Origin: Plantago major
Taxonomy: Eukaryota; Streptophyta; Magnoliopsida; Lamiales; Plantaginaceae
Direction: 5' to 3'
DNA: 64,000 bases
Assembly (NCBI GenBank): GCA_026545765.1
Contig: CM048840.1
Span: 19,286,765 to 19,350,764 of the forward strand
Position 1 is the stretch's first letter. The number at the start of each line of letters is the position of its first letter. Positions 1-11,390 of this stretch are shown here, piece after piece. The notes below the pieces were generated by a model. It did no database searches and was not told the DNA's origin. It worked only from the letters and a program-made list of their open reading frames with translations. A program made the position numbers and the translations under genes.

Positions 1-37
1 AAGAGCACTAGATCATGAGAAATTAAGAAGTTCTTAC

Positions 38-3000
38 ATTCCATGTCCAACCACCAAACCAGCGGCTCTGAAAACGCTCTTGAATCATAATTGGTTGAGT
101 CTCCTTTTCTGTCAATGGTGAACGAAAAATACAACCTTAGCACCCCTTCCTCAAAGAAACATAACAGTGGAGCTCGAAATAGAGATAAAGTATTACCTGC
201 ATCTCGATAATTTGTATTTGAAGGACCAACCACATCTGTTTCTCGACAATTTTCTTCCACTGCAGGTGCACTGACTTTCTGCAGTTTCACAGTAAGTACA
301 CTGTATAAGCTAAAAAGGCGAAAATTCTACAGAAACTTGGATAGTTTGTGTTAATAGATTATCATCAGAATTAGAACAGATGATCTATTGCTTAAGCACC
401 ATATGATAAATGTGAAAAAGTCTGGTAGCATTTGAACTTCATAGACAAGAAGTGATATGGTGAAATTTCAAGCAACTTCAAAGGTGTACCTCTTTAGAAA
501 CAGAAAATCTAGATATTGGCTGAGATTGAATTGAGCCTGAGTAATCCTTGTTGTCACTGGCACCTTCATTCCCCAAACCAACCACCAGATTATCAGGGAC
601 CTTCTCTTGTGTGCCATCACGATTACATTCAGTAGCAAGTATTATGTTCTCTTTGGAAGCATTTAATTCGTGGTCAGATCTATCATCATTAGATTCAACA
701 TAATCGGTGACACAGCCACCTGTCTTCTCTAATTTTATATTTTCATTGCATTCCGAGTCTAGAGTATCCTTAACTCGAGATATGCTTAAATCATTTCCCA
801 GAAATTCATTGCAATTCAAACCAACATCTTCAAATGCACTTCCCATGGTTGGATCATCCAAATCAGACAAATCATCAATTCCACATGCATCGTCGATTGA
901 GCCACTAAAAGGGTCAACAAAAATTTCCAGTCTTGCTTGCTTCACCTGAAGAGAAGCTTCAAGTATAGCTGAAGCAGAAACAGATTTCAGAGATGAATCA
1001 CTTCTGGTTACTTCATCAATTACCAACGCTTCAGATGCTGCTATACACAGTTCTACAGCATCAGCAGCTTCAGGGGATTTCAAGTTATCTTCGTGCATCG
1101 ACAGTTCATTCGTGTGAGCAGGTCTCACCACTTCGCCTGTTGGAGACTCGCTGAATGATCTAGAATCATGAACAGGATTTATGTTGATGCCCTTTTGATG
1201 TAAAGAAACTGCTAAATTTTCAAGAAGCTGTGCGGAACAATGGGACTCAGACTTTGTTTGACATTCTTCAGAAGCTAGACTTGTGTTCTCAGAATATTCA
1301 TCAGAGAGCAAGCGAAGATGAAATTGGGCCACCTTTCAAAGAGAAGAACAGACTGAACATAAGATTTTTGTGAAGAAATGTGATAGTTAAGACTTCAATA
1401 CTACAAAGAGTTCCATGAAGCACATGCAATCAACTTCAGAAACAATGGTAAAGCATCGGAAAACCGGATAAATTCGTCGAGCAAATAATGACACTATATG
1501 GGGCAATATATTTTTATTACTTCAGCTGCATGGTTCTATCATTATTTTTAGACTGAAACTTAAGCGGGCATGCTCTATCAGGACTTGAGAACATGAGTTT
1601 AAACTGCCCAATATCATTGACCTCTTTTATTGGGCATTATGTATTCAAATATCTTCTTCAATATTGTTTAATTCACATAGAATGAAGTCAATCGTATGTA
1701 ATGTCCTAATGCAGAATTATGAGCTGCACAATTAACAGTAAGCGTATTAAGAGCCCACATTAGATCTCAACACATTTTGTAGCATTAAGGGGTAGAATAT
1801 CTTGGAAAATCTTCAGAGAACTCAGTAAGTTTTCTGATATAACGAAGCACCGTAAAAGGTGTAACCAACACAACTCTGAGAAATACTGTAGAGAGAAATT
1901 ACATTTTTTTGAATAATTTAATTGAGAAAGAGGAAAAAGATGCACAAGAAGAGATGGTGAAAGAGTACATATTTTTTTGGACAAAAATTCCAAGTTCACC
2001 AGATCTAAGAGACAGAAGTTGCACCTTTTTTTCACAACTCTCAACTAAACACTGTACATCAATTGGGTAGAGTGTATCTACACTAGTCTAGGAGTGCCAC
2101 AAAACCTTGGATATGACTCTAGGTAATCAAATCATTTAAAAGCATGTATAATACAAAATTATTTCCAGGAGCCAACATGAATTGAAATCTAGGAACGTAC
2201 ATTCTCAGTGGAATGAGCATAGCTGAAAGGTGAACCGGAAGTCCCAGATAAGAACAAGTGACCAATGTTGCATCCACCATGTTCTCGAAATGAGTCTCCA
2301 TTGCTGATGCTCACGTGAGGACATCGCAACTCCTACACAGATAAAAGAAACTTTATCCAAGTAATTCGCATTTATCAATTAAAAAAAAACATGTTCACCT
2401 ACAGAACTGTGTTTTGACCTCATTTCCTGCTGTTAACTAATAGTCTACCTCTTCATCTAAACCTAAGCCTTGTATATCTGAATAACCAAGTGTTCCAGGT
2501 CCAGCAGGTTTGTTCTACGAGGGTCAGTAGACTAATTTAATCAAAATTATGTTGCCTCAGATTGATTATGATCCATTTCTAATCACACCAAACTTGCCAA
2601 CTTCAGTTCTTGTGCCCAACCCAAAACCAAGAGAAAACAATGATAACAGCTAATAAACTAAGTTTTTGCCAGAAACTTTTAAAATGACTACATTGCCTTA
2701 TCCCTACATCTTCTACAAAAGGACATAGTCATGCTGTGCAAGCTTACCTTCGTATTCGAGCAACTAAAAACAGCTAAGCAATCAATCGGGCAAAAAAAAC
2801 AATTCCGGTATCTGGTATAGGAAAGACAATTAAATAGTATCCGGCGTGGAATACACCGTTTACCTCGATTCGTTGCTGGAATGTTGGTTGCTCGTTGTAT
2901 AAGCACTCCGCATCGAATTGATCCATACCACATTGCTGAAGCCATGATGGAAGCCAGACATCATCCTGTAACTCATAAAATGGTGATTAAGCAACGATGG

Positions 3001-3149
3001 AGATCAAACACAATTGTATTGAGCAAACTGCAAATGTACAGGCGTAGATGAAAGTTATACAACACTAGCAAAGTATACATGTGAAACCGTAATTAGGTTT
3101 TGCTTACCTCTGAGAATTGGGGAGGACGAAATCCAGCCAGGCTAAGCAT
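38..3149 (-). CDS. conserved plant protein of unknown function (3' end beyond window)
   Basis: Exons on the minus strand: 3149-3108, 2965-2864, 2332-2201, 2051-2025, 1332-490, 278-197 and 108-38, then on past the window edge. All introns are GT-AG and all phases agree, giving about 433 codons so far. The start at 3149 opens with MLSLAGFRPPQFSE. Exon 2 is Trp-rich (DDVWLPSWLQQCGMDQ). The long fifth exon is acidic and Ser-rich, with a helical segment around AVELCIAASEAL and ILEASLQVKQARLE. The last visible exon reads RFQSRWFGGWTW. The 27-nt exon (2051-2025) is the least certain, but it restores the frame exactly. I recall similar unnamed plant proteins but cannot give a function. No catalytic motif, signal peptide or membrane segment is seen. 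Two E2F-like palindromes lie 80-110 bp upstream, which hints at S-phase expression. Confidence 0.8.
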
Positions 3150-3229
3150 TGGGTTACAGACTTACACACTTACACTGAAGAGTGAAGAGGCAAATCGTTT
3201 CGATGTTTGAGAATGGAAGATTCTACTTG

Positions 3230-3260
3230 TTGGCGCCAAAGAGAATTGTTTCCCGGGAAA
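3230..3260 (-). promoter_or_regulatory. pair of E2F-like palindromic sites
   Basis: TTGGCGCCAAA at 3230-3240 is a perfect palindrome containing the E2F core TTTSSCGC read on the minus strand. TTTCCCGGGAAA at 3249-3260 is a second perfect palindrome resembling a degenerate E2F site. Both lie 81-111 bp upstream of the minus-strand start codon at 3149, where plant E2F sites are usually found. Binding is inferred from sequence only. Confidence 0.5.
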
Positions 3261-3269
3261 TATTTTGGT

Positions 3270-4200
3270 GGATCACTTGGGCTAATTGGGTTGAATCGTG
3301 AAATTGGGTTTGGGATAAGTACAATTTTATCCAAAAATCATGTAACATATGATGACTGAGATACCCTTAAAATGGATCCGACCTCGTTTGTCCCGATTAG
3401 TCATATGGAACGGATAAATGTAATGTAACGGAAACATACATTTTTAACCAGCCAGAGTCTCACATTGTATTTTTATTTTCCTATTTTGAGAAAAAAAAAT
3501 TACTATTTCTTAAAAGAAAACAAGACAATGTGGTATTTAATTTCAGACGTTTCTAAAGGTGTTTGGTGATTTTGACATTTAGCAGTTATATCTAAGTGGG
3601 GGGAAATTTTATACTATACTACTTATTTATAATGAAGTCAAACTCTTTGTAATTTTAATTTGTTTTATATTTAAATAATAATGTCATGGTTTTCATCTAG
3701 CATCACGGGGCACTGAGACCCATAATCAACGCATGGGCCTTTTTCATGGTCAACTCCACGATGAGAACTTATCATGGAGATTCTACTAAAAGTAAATGAA
3801 AAAGGCATATACAAGTGGAGATTCTACTAAATGTCAAATTAAAAAGTCAATCAATATATGGGATATGGTGTACGTGGAAAAAGTCGGGAATAAAAGTAAA
3901 TGATCGTTGACCTATTATAAAAGCATAAGCAAGAAGATTATAGTACTAAAAAACAATCGAATAAGTCATCCTGGCTATGAAATGTGGTATACGGGGAAAA
4001 AAAGTTCCGAATAAATAAAAACGTTGACCATGATAATTTGGATGAGGTGCAATCACCAAATTATTAATTTGTATAATAATTTATTGTAACATGTACATAC
4101 AAAATAAATTTGTCCAATCAAATCAATTTATTATATTCAAATATGACATCATCACAAATTCATATTTTGACAATGTATCCACACTAGCCCAAGTAACTGT
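3270..4200. other. intergenic, AT-rich, no gene seen
   Basis: No coding potential on either strand. A loose direct duplication is present: a block around 3860-3915 (GTGTACGTGG, then GTTGACC) recurs near 3983-4030 (GGTATACGGG, then GTTGACC). The interval separates the 3' end of the GDSL gene from the promoter of the unknown gene. Confidence 0.6.
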
Positions 4201-4206
4201 CGAAAC

Positions 4207-5763
4207 TTAGTGCCTGGCATCCAGCTTCATGATGGTGCTAAGGTTCATCGGCCACATGTACCTATCAGAACCATTAAACACTGTCCGAACAATAATCCTG
4301 TTTGCCCTGTCTGAAGGGTGAAATCCATCCCAGAACGCATACAAGTCTCTATTAGGACATAGGTTTGAAGTAGGTGTGCAACGTCCCAGTCCGTTATACG
4401 GACCCTGTCCACAACATGCCACCTTAGATGTGGTGAAACCTGTTAAATGTCCAACAATTACTACATCAGTACGCACCAATAATTTATATAAATGAATATA
4501 TTCTACACATGTCTAAAAGTTCACTGACCGAAAGCTTGGGGGTTGGTGATGAAATCGTTCTGTATATTTACTGCGTTAACCGCTACAAATACATCAGAAC
4601 CGATTTCCTTATTCAGCTCGTCTATCATCTTAACGAGCAGAGGGTTGTAGATCGCGGATGCGTTCTGGAGCTCCTCTGCACATTCTCCGTTCCTGCTCCT
4701 CAATGCTAGCTCAGCAGGAGCGCAGCCTATAGGTCCTGTTCCGGTTACTAGGACCCTTCTAGCACCCAAACTATATAATCTCTGTGATAAGTTGAAGTAG
4801 TATGTCATAAGATTTTGCAGTTCTATTAAACAGATTTATTTTGAAATCCAGAAATATGTGTGGTGTTTCACATTGTAAAGAATTTCCTCCTGGTTCGGAG
4901 CACAACTGAATCTGATGATACTAAATGAAAATGTTGTAGATTTGTAATTGTAGCATTAGTTATGAATTACCTGTAAAATCTTCTTGTATTCAGAGATGAG
5001 ATACACACAGTAATCCTGAATATTGCTGTATTGGAGTCTCCTGAGAGTAACTGGTGCCAAGAAATAGTTGTTGACAAAATCGTTACCACCACAGGAGATG
5101 AGTACTAGAGCCTTGTTAACGAGGTCTTTGGTCCTTTCTCTCCCGATCAGGTCAGTAACGCGACGCTGGTACTGTTCGAAGTAGTCCAGTTGCCCTGTCA
5201 TTCTTATTACTTGCAGCTGCAAGTGTTTTGATTAGTTGATGACCATTAGACAGGCTATCTTGTTTGCACTTACACGCAAGATAAAATAAAAGGTGCTTTT
5301 TATAAGCTCGTGCAAACATAGAACTTACGAATTGGAAGCCAGTATCATTAAGAATCCCGATGCCAGCAGAAGCAAAGTTCGCTCCCACAAGTAACCTATT
5401 CCCTTGTAACGCAGGGTCTAGATACGCCAGTGTCGATTCTGCACCAAGTTCTTGACCTGACATGAGAGTTCTATTAGTAATCATATAATGTAATGTGCCT
5501 AATACAAACAACCTTTTAAGATGGTGTAACATACTGATGAGATCAGGAAGGATGTATCCATTAGAAAACCTTCCTGTGGGACGATGGGTCGGATAGTCGA
5601 TGCCATGTGGAGGATTGTTAGCAGTGGCAGATGTGATGAGGAAGTTGTTGTTGCCACCATCGACCAGCGAGTCACCAAAGACGAAAAACGCCCTGGCCCC
5701 ATCGACTGGCCGAGCAACCGCTGCTATAGCTATAGAGAGTAGTAAAATGGTGAGAGGAGACAT
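4207..5763 (-). CDS. GDSL esterase/lipase
   Basis: Five exons: 5763-5535, 5456-5329, 5216-4971, 4781-4529 and 4439-4207. They total 1089 nt (362 aa), the usual length for plant GDSL lipases. The family hydrolyses esters of lipids, cutin-type and other acyl substrates, normally in the secretory pathway or wall. Residues 1-22 form a hydrophobic signal peptide. Block [15 protein letters not shown] places the catalytic Ser at 32. Block II is [11 protein letters not shown], block III GGND is at 162-165, and block V DGFHPS gives Asp323 and His326. The segment [15 protein letters not shown] is typical of the family. Block V more often reads WDPFHP; here Gly replaces Pro. The start at 5763 gives the signal peptide directly; an in-frame upstream ATG near 5889 would lie before the TATA box. 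It resembles the At5g33370 group. The substrate cannot be read from the sequence. Confidence 0.95.
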
Positions 5764-5811
5764 TGGAGTGATTGAGGAGAAATGTGTGATGAACACAATG
5801 TGAGAGGCCTC

Positions 5812-5819
5812 ATTTATAG
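5812..5819 (-). promoter_or_regulatory. TATA box of the GDSL gene
   Basis: TATAAATG on the minus strand lies about 50 nt upstream of the start codon at 5763. This predicts a very short 5' leader and supports the chosen start over the longer in-frame ORF. Confidence 0.5.
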
Positions 5820-5889
5820 GGAGGTCTAGGATTTGCTGAAGAAGAAAAGGCCAAGTAAAAGCTACTGGTGATAAGTAGGAGATAAACAC

Positions 5890-6960
5890 ACAATAAATGT
5901 ATTGTTGAATTTAACATGATCATGCATTGAACTTTGAGTACAGAAGGAAGTTTGCCAATTGAAATCTAGCTCCATTTGCAGATTCATGTAATATTATTTA
6001 GAAAAAAGGGAAAAAAAGTTCAAATGTCTTCCCTTTTGCCTTCTTTAATTTCGTGTGAAGCTCCTAGCTAGCCATAGTAGAGCATGTTATGATGGTAACT
6101 GTGGATTAAATTATGTTGCGTTACGTTTTCACCAAAGTGTAAAAAGAAGTATAGTAGCTTTTGGGTTTCATTATGTTCCAGATATAAATAATAATTTGTA
6201 ATCTTGGAGATTTATCATTTCATTCATAAACTTTATCAGCTAAAGGTGTTAGATTATCGAAATACGCTTAAAATGCATCCTTGTTGCTTGTTATTGTCCT
6301 ATTTAATTCAAGCACAAGTAACAAACAAGTCACTTTATTTGAGTACGATACATATACTTTTTATTTTTGAACTTGCGATCAATGCACATTAAAACATGAC
6401 ATTGGTTACATATATATACAATCACTAGAATGTGAGAACACGGGTACATTTAGTTACAAATAATTGATGAAATATATTAATGTAAGTAGTATCATTGTTT
6501 CTGATAATGAATTACCATTTTTCCAAGTTGAATTAGGGTTTAGGTTAGTGCGAATTGATATGTTTTAATTTAATTAGAGAAGATCGAGAAGAAAGATTGG
6601 TTATCTTTTTTTTTTTTTTTTGAATGATGAATTGATTTTGTTAGAATTACATTAGGGCTTGTAATTTAATTGAATTAAACAGATTATTTTTTAACTAAAG
6701 TCTAATTTACATAATTATTACAAATGAGTCCAATTTAACTTAAATTAAGTACTCAATTGCACAACTTCAATAGTTGTCCACTTATATATATATAATAAAA
6801 AATAATTATATATTATATACTGTAATACTAAAACATACCAAAAAAAATCAATTTAGTACACCCGTCTCAAAATAAATTACACATTTCTCATGCGTTATTA
6901 ATAATATGAATCCGACTATTATAGACGGACTCCATTCCAACACTATGTTACCGAATATTT
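5890..6960. other. intergenic, AT-rich, no gene seen
   Basis: No supported ORF. It contains a T run at about 6609-6621 and AT microsatellite-like stretches near 6785-6825. It is upstream sequence shared by the divergent GDSL and MPH1 genes. Confidence 0.5.
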
Positions 6961-6961
6961 A

Positions 6962-7215
6962 GTACTCCCTCCGTCCCGACGATCTGGACACATATTTATT
7001 TTCTGGACGTCCCACGAATCTAGTCCCATTACAAAAATAGCAAAAAAGTACACCCACTAACTCCAACTAACTCAATTATCTCTTTACTTTTTTCATTCTT
7101 TATCATTATATATCTTATCTTTCATACCTTTTATATTTTTTATCATTTTTATCCCCAACAACAAACAATAAACAATTGAATTTCTTAAAAACAGTGCCCA
7201 AAAAAATGTGACCGA
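6962..7215. mobile_element. decayed Stowaway-like MITE
   Basis: TACTCCCTCCGTCCC at 6962 is the typical terminus of plant Stowaway/Tc1-mariner MITEs. The following AT-rich body has the usual CATTCTTTATCATT-type filler and ends near GTGACCGAGTACAGA. The second terminus is poorly preserved, so the right boundary is approximate. Confidence 0.5.
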
Positions 7216-7260
7216 GTACAGATTAAAAACGTTCCAGTATGTGTGATACTAAAACCCAAC

Positions 7261-7300
7261 GGCCCATTATCTCCTAACCGCCAGCTCCACGGCCCATTAA
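7261..7300 (+). promoter_or_regulatory. two site-II-like GGCCCATTA motifs upstream of MPH1
   Basis: GGCCCATTA occurs at 7261 and again at 7291, both preceded by C and 30 bp apart. GGCCCA (site II, TGGGCC) elements are common in promoters of nuclear genes for plastid and ribosomal proteins. They lie about 110-145 bp before the TATA box at 7406. Confidence 0.45.
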
Positions 7301-7405
7301 GCTGACGTAGAAACTGAAAAGTTTTTTAAGGAGAATAGGTGAAATGCGTGGCCAAGTTGCAATCAAGACCAACCACAAACACTGAACAAAGATATTCCAT
7401 TTCTG

Positions 7406-7414
7406 TATATAAAT
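7406..7414 (+). promoter_or_regulatory. TATA box of MPH1
   Basis: TATATAAAT is followed about 20 nt later by a CT-rich leader (TTCTTCTTCTTCATC), typical of highly expressed photosynthetic nuclear genes. The start codon is at 7545. Confidence 0.6.
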
Positions 7415-7544
7415 CCTTTTCTCCCATTTCTTCTTCTTCTTCATCTTCTCAGAAACGAACTACACAAACAAACTTGTATAAATAAAGTTGTATAGTTATC
7501 AATCACAGCAACTCAGCAAAATCGCTTGCTGTTACACACACAAA

Positions 7545-10172
7545 ATGGCATGTACGGCATTATCAGCAAGCAGCAGCCGGTTGATGCTGCTCAACGGGTA
7601 TCAGAAACAGCAGCTAAAGCAGAGGCAATTTCCGCTGAGAGTTCGTGCTGCTTCACCTGAAGCTGATGATTGCAATACTGAAGAATGTGCTCCTGATAAA
7701 GAGGTCACTGCTCACTTTTTTTTTTTTTTAATTTCCATTTTTATTTTTGAGTAATTTGAAGCTGATTTACTGTGTGTGCAATCCGTGAGAGATTTGAGAT
7801 AATGTATATTATTATTGATTTCTACATTTTTTATGTTACACTGTTGTTGAGTTTGGAAAGATTTTCATGAAATTGTGAACTGATGGTGGTTAAAACATGC
7901 CATTTATTTGGAAAATAGTTATGGAGTTGTGTAAGTTTTACGAAATTACCAAAGACAGCTATCTAGGTAGCGAAAGTATGCGGCCCAGATTTATTGCGTT
8001 TCTTATTGTTCTAACTCGGAAAATCAATAAGGCTATTTTGGTTTTGTGAGACACTGGTATTGTTGGGATTATAGCCAAGTTCCTAAGTTTAGAAGCTTCT
8101 TGATATCTCGAAATACTTTCTAGCCTAGCTTTTCATTAATGAGCAGCGGTCCGTCACTCTGTATACTAAGGTTATTTAATATTTATTGAAATTAGGCGTG
8201 GTGATGTTTGAATCATGTTAAAAATGCATGATGTGCAAGGGAAGCTTTTGACAGGCGCGGAACTATAGTAATTGGATTTTTTGCCTGTATGTATGCCAGA
8301 GAATGATGTAGTAAAGCTATATTGATTTTTTTGACAAATTGTTACGTTTCATTGCCTGTCTTTGATCGCTTAGCTAGTAATGAAATGCATCAAATAGTTT
8401 ACCGTTGTTCCATAACTGGTTCCAACTGGATAGTCAATTCAATGAGCTTAATCTGCCAACCACACATTATGTGAAAATTCTTTAGCTTACTGGATTTCTC
8501 AAGCAATCTGATAGTAATATTGTTTAATCATGGAACAAAACTCATGTATAATGGTAACCATGATGCAGGTTGGGACTGTGAGCATGGAATGGCTGGCTAG
8601 CGAGAAAACAAAAGTAGTTGGAACATTTCCACCCAAGAACCGTGCATATACCGGTTATGTAGAGAAGGACACAGCTGGACAGACTAATATATACTCCGTC
8701 GAGGTAAGCAAGTTGTAACCATCTCGTGTTTCTCATGTGCTTGGCAAATTGAAGTATGATACCTGCTGGGTGTTTGGTCCATGAGAACTTCATCATGTCA
8801 TTTTATCTGACACATGCTGGAACTTATGACATTTAAGACATGCACGATTACATGTTGAGTTCCCTTTTAAACCTTAAATTTTGGCAAGGAAAATTTATTT
8901 ACAACCAAACCTATCATGTACATGTACTCATGTTTGATATGATAGTTCCCAATCTGCTGTGTATGTGATTTCTAAAGTGATATGGATGCTCACAGGGCAT
9001 GATTCTAGAATCGTATTTGCATTGTAATTGATTTCTATACAAGGAAAAGACAGCATGTTATATTAAGAAGTTATATGTGCTCCTGAACAAATAGATGCCT
9101 CATGAGTCCCATGTACAATAACCACCCCAAGATCTTTACTTTCAAAATCATGACCTATTTGTGGATATCTGATATAGTGGAATATTCATGCGTGCCCGTT
9201 CACATATCTCTAATGCATAATGTGTGTTCCTTCAGTTTCTTCGAGCATAATTATTCACTAATTTACATGGCAATGCTTACTGTATAGGCCTTCATAAGTG
9301 GGGGCATAACAGAGCGCCTATAATTATCAATTATAGCGTTTTACCCATGAGTAGATGTAACATTCCTTGAACCATAATAATAACTCCTCATTTGATTGAG
9401 TTGACTAATTCTCTTGAAATTCTTTCGGTGCTTGATTCTAAAAAAACAAGTGCGCTTGCGAAATTTTATGAAACCTGGTTTCCCCTAGGGTGATTCTTTT
9501 TTCCTTTCCTTTTATTTATTATCTGGATGGTAATAGTTCGATGCAGTTAAAAGAGAAAGACTTTACAAGGTTCTGTACATACCAATGCACTTGGCCTCCA
9601 ATGAGTTAAATGTTTATTCATCACAATTCCTTAATTTCATGATTTGAGATGTGCATGTGGACTGTGGAAGTGTCCATTCCATATCTAATTCTCTTTCGCT
9701 TTGCCAGCCTCCTGTATATATAGCAGAAAGTGCAATCAGTTCAGGAACCTCAGGCTCCTCTGCTGATGGAACAGAAAACACAGCTGCAATTGTTGGTGGC
9801 ATTGCTCTAATATGTCTTGCCGCTGCCTCATCAGTACTTCTCCAAGTGGGAAGGAATGCCCCTGTGGAGGTGCAAACTGTAGAGAACTACTCGGGTCCAT
9901 CTCTCAGCTACTACATCAATAAGTTTAAGCCGCCTGAATTCATCGAAACTTCTGCACCTCCTGTTACGGAAAGCTCGGCACCATTACAGGCGGATACTTC
10001 TGAACCTCCGGTTACTGAAGGCTCAGCACCATTACAAGCGGATACTTCTGCACCCCCGGTTACTGAAAGCTCGGCACCATTACAAGCGGAATCTTCCACC
10101 CCAGAAGTACTTCAACAGGAAATTCAGGTGGAACCACAGCAAGAGGCAGCACCATCAAACTCTAATGTCTAG
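7545..10172 (+). CDS. MPH1: MPH1, maintenance of photosystem II under high light
   Basis: Three exons (7545-7703, 8569-8703, 9708-10172) encode 252 aa. The product matches the Arabidopsis thylakoid proline-rich protein MPH1 (AT5G07020), which associates with photosystem II and protects it in high light. Residues 1-35 form a Ser/Arg-rich chloroplast transit peptide. Exon 2 carries the conserved core VGTVSMEWL, VVGTFPP and GYVEKDTAGQTNIYSVE. Exon 3 has AESAISSGTSGSSADG, one membrane span at about 123-142, then GPSLSYYINKFKP. The C-terminal tail holds three tandem 16-residue repeats (about 179-226) of the form TSAPPVTESSAPLQAD. I chose the ATG at 7545 (context AAAATGG). An in-frame ATG at 7488 would add 19 residues, and I think it less likely because MACT-type starts fit the family. 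Confidence 0.93.
9948..10091 (+). repeat. three 48-bp tandem repeats in the MPH1 coding sequence
   Basis: Units at 9948-9995, 9996-10043 and 10044-10091 differ at only a few bases and keep the frame. Each encodes a 16-residue Pro/Thr/Ser/Glu-rich unit of the tail. The near identity suggests recent expansion. Confidence 0.9.
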
Positions 10173-10911
10173 TTTCTTGAGTGAAGCTTTCCGGTTTGAT
10201 TGCAATCTTTTGTATCTAAATTTCACACTGTCAGCTTTCTCACGAGGGATTTATTGTAACTCAAAACACCATGCTTATAGTACATGAGAGTATAACTAGT
10301 TGGGTATACTTTTTGGCCTGAGAGTCTAAGACAGCTGCTATCGTTGATCTTTTCAAGCAAAAACATCATGGCTAGAACTTACTAATGTGACAGGAATGCC
10401 AGTTTTAGATTGGACAACATTTGCTTTGCCAAGATAATTTGAGGCAATATATATACATCTTATGCAAAATACAAATAATCTGGGTAAAAAATTGGAAATG
10501 TACAAGAATATAAAATTAAGGGAGTGAATCGCATTTTTTTATTTCTTCATGGAGGGCAGACCATTAAGTGTTTGGTTAAGAATTAAAACACCTAAACCAA
10601 GTTAAAAACGCCTGATTTTTCATAACTTATTCCAACTCCATGCCGAACACTCGTAATGTTTTGGAAGCATACCCTGTTAGACCATATCGGCATGATAGGA
10701 TTTATAGCTTCATACTGTACTCCATCAACTCCAACCCGAACTAATGGCGTCTAATCGATCACATGTGAAACGCCTTTGATCATTTTTTTTTTTTAAATAA
10801 TATGTCTTTCTCTTAATTATTCCCTTTCATTTCGTTTATTTTCCATTGATCTTGTTTATTTCATCCCCCCCCCCCTCCTCTTTTTTGTAGTGACTAATAT
10901 CTATTTAATTA
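10173..10911. other. MPH1 3' flank and intergenic sequence
   Basis: The first 100-200 bp are probably MPH1 3' UTR. The rest is AT-rich, with a T run near 10782 and a C run near 10865. No ORF is supported. Confidence 0.5.
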
Positions 10912-11390
10912 TCTATATATATGATAAAAGTGATGATGGAAATGAAAGGGGTATCTGCGTATCTGGTGATGTGGCAAAAGCAAAAAATAATTCATTTATT
11001 AATCATTAATATTTCATGCATCAAAACCCTAGATATATTTGAATTTTTCTTCTCCTGCACTCATGTTTCACCGAAAAAAGATATTAGTTAAACAAATCCC
11101 TAATTTTAAGGATAACCTAATCTAATTATAGTGAAAATATATCTCTAACAGTCAACACTAACCAATCTGATCGATTTATACATACACCAATTTGCATTTA
11201 CAGCTGTGAAGTTTGTAGATAACACCAGCATCTACTCCAGAATCTCAACAGATCATCTAAATATAGAGGTTAACAAATTAATCGAAACTGAATTTGAAAA
11301 CAAAATCCCACATTAATAGGACACAACCCATTTAATCAACCTCATCTCTTTAGCGCACACAAACAAGCACACCACTCAGCCGCCAGATGG

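Noticed and set aside
478-1332. Gene starting with GTG at 1332
   Set aside because: The position is an AG acceptor (GAAAG before GTGGCC). It is an internal exon of a longer minus-strand gene.
7488-7544. Upstream in-frame ATG for MPH1
   Set aside because: It would add 19 residues of no transit-peptide character before a better-context ATG. It is kept as an alternative only.
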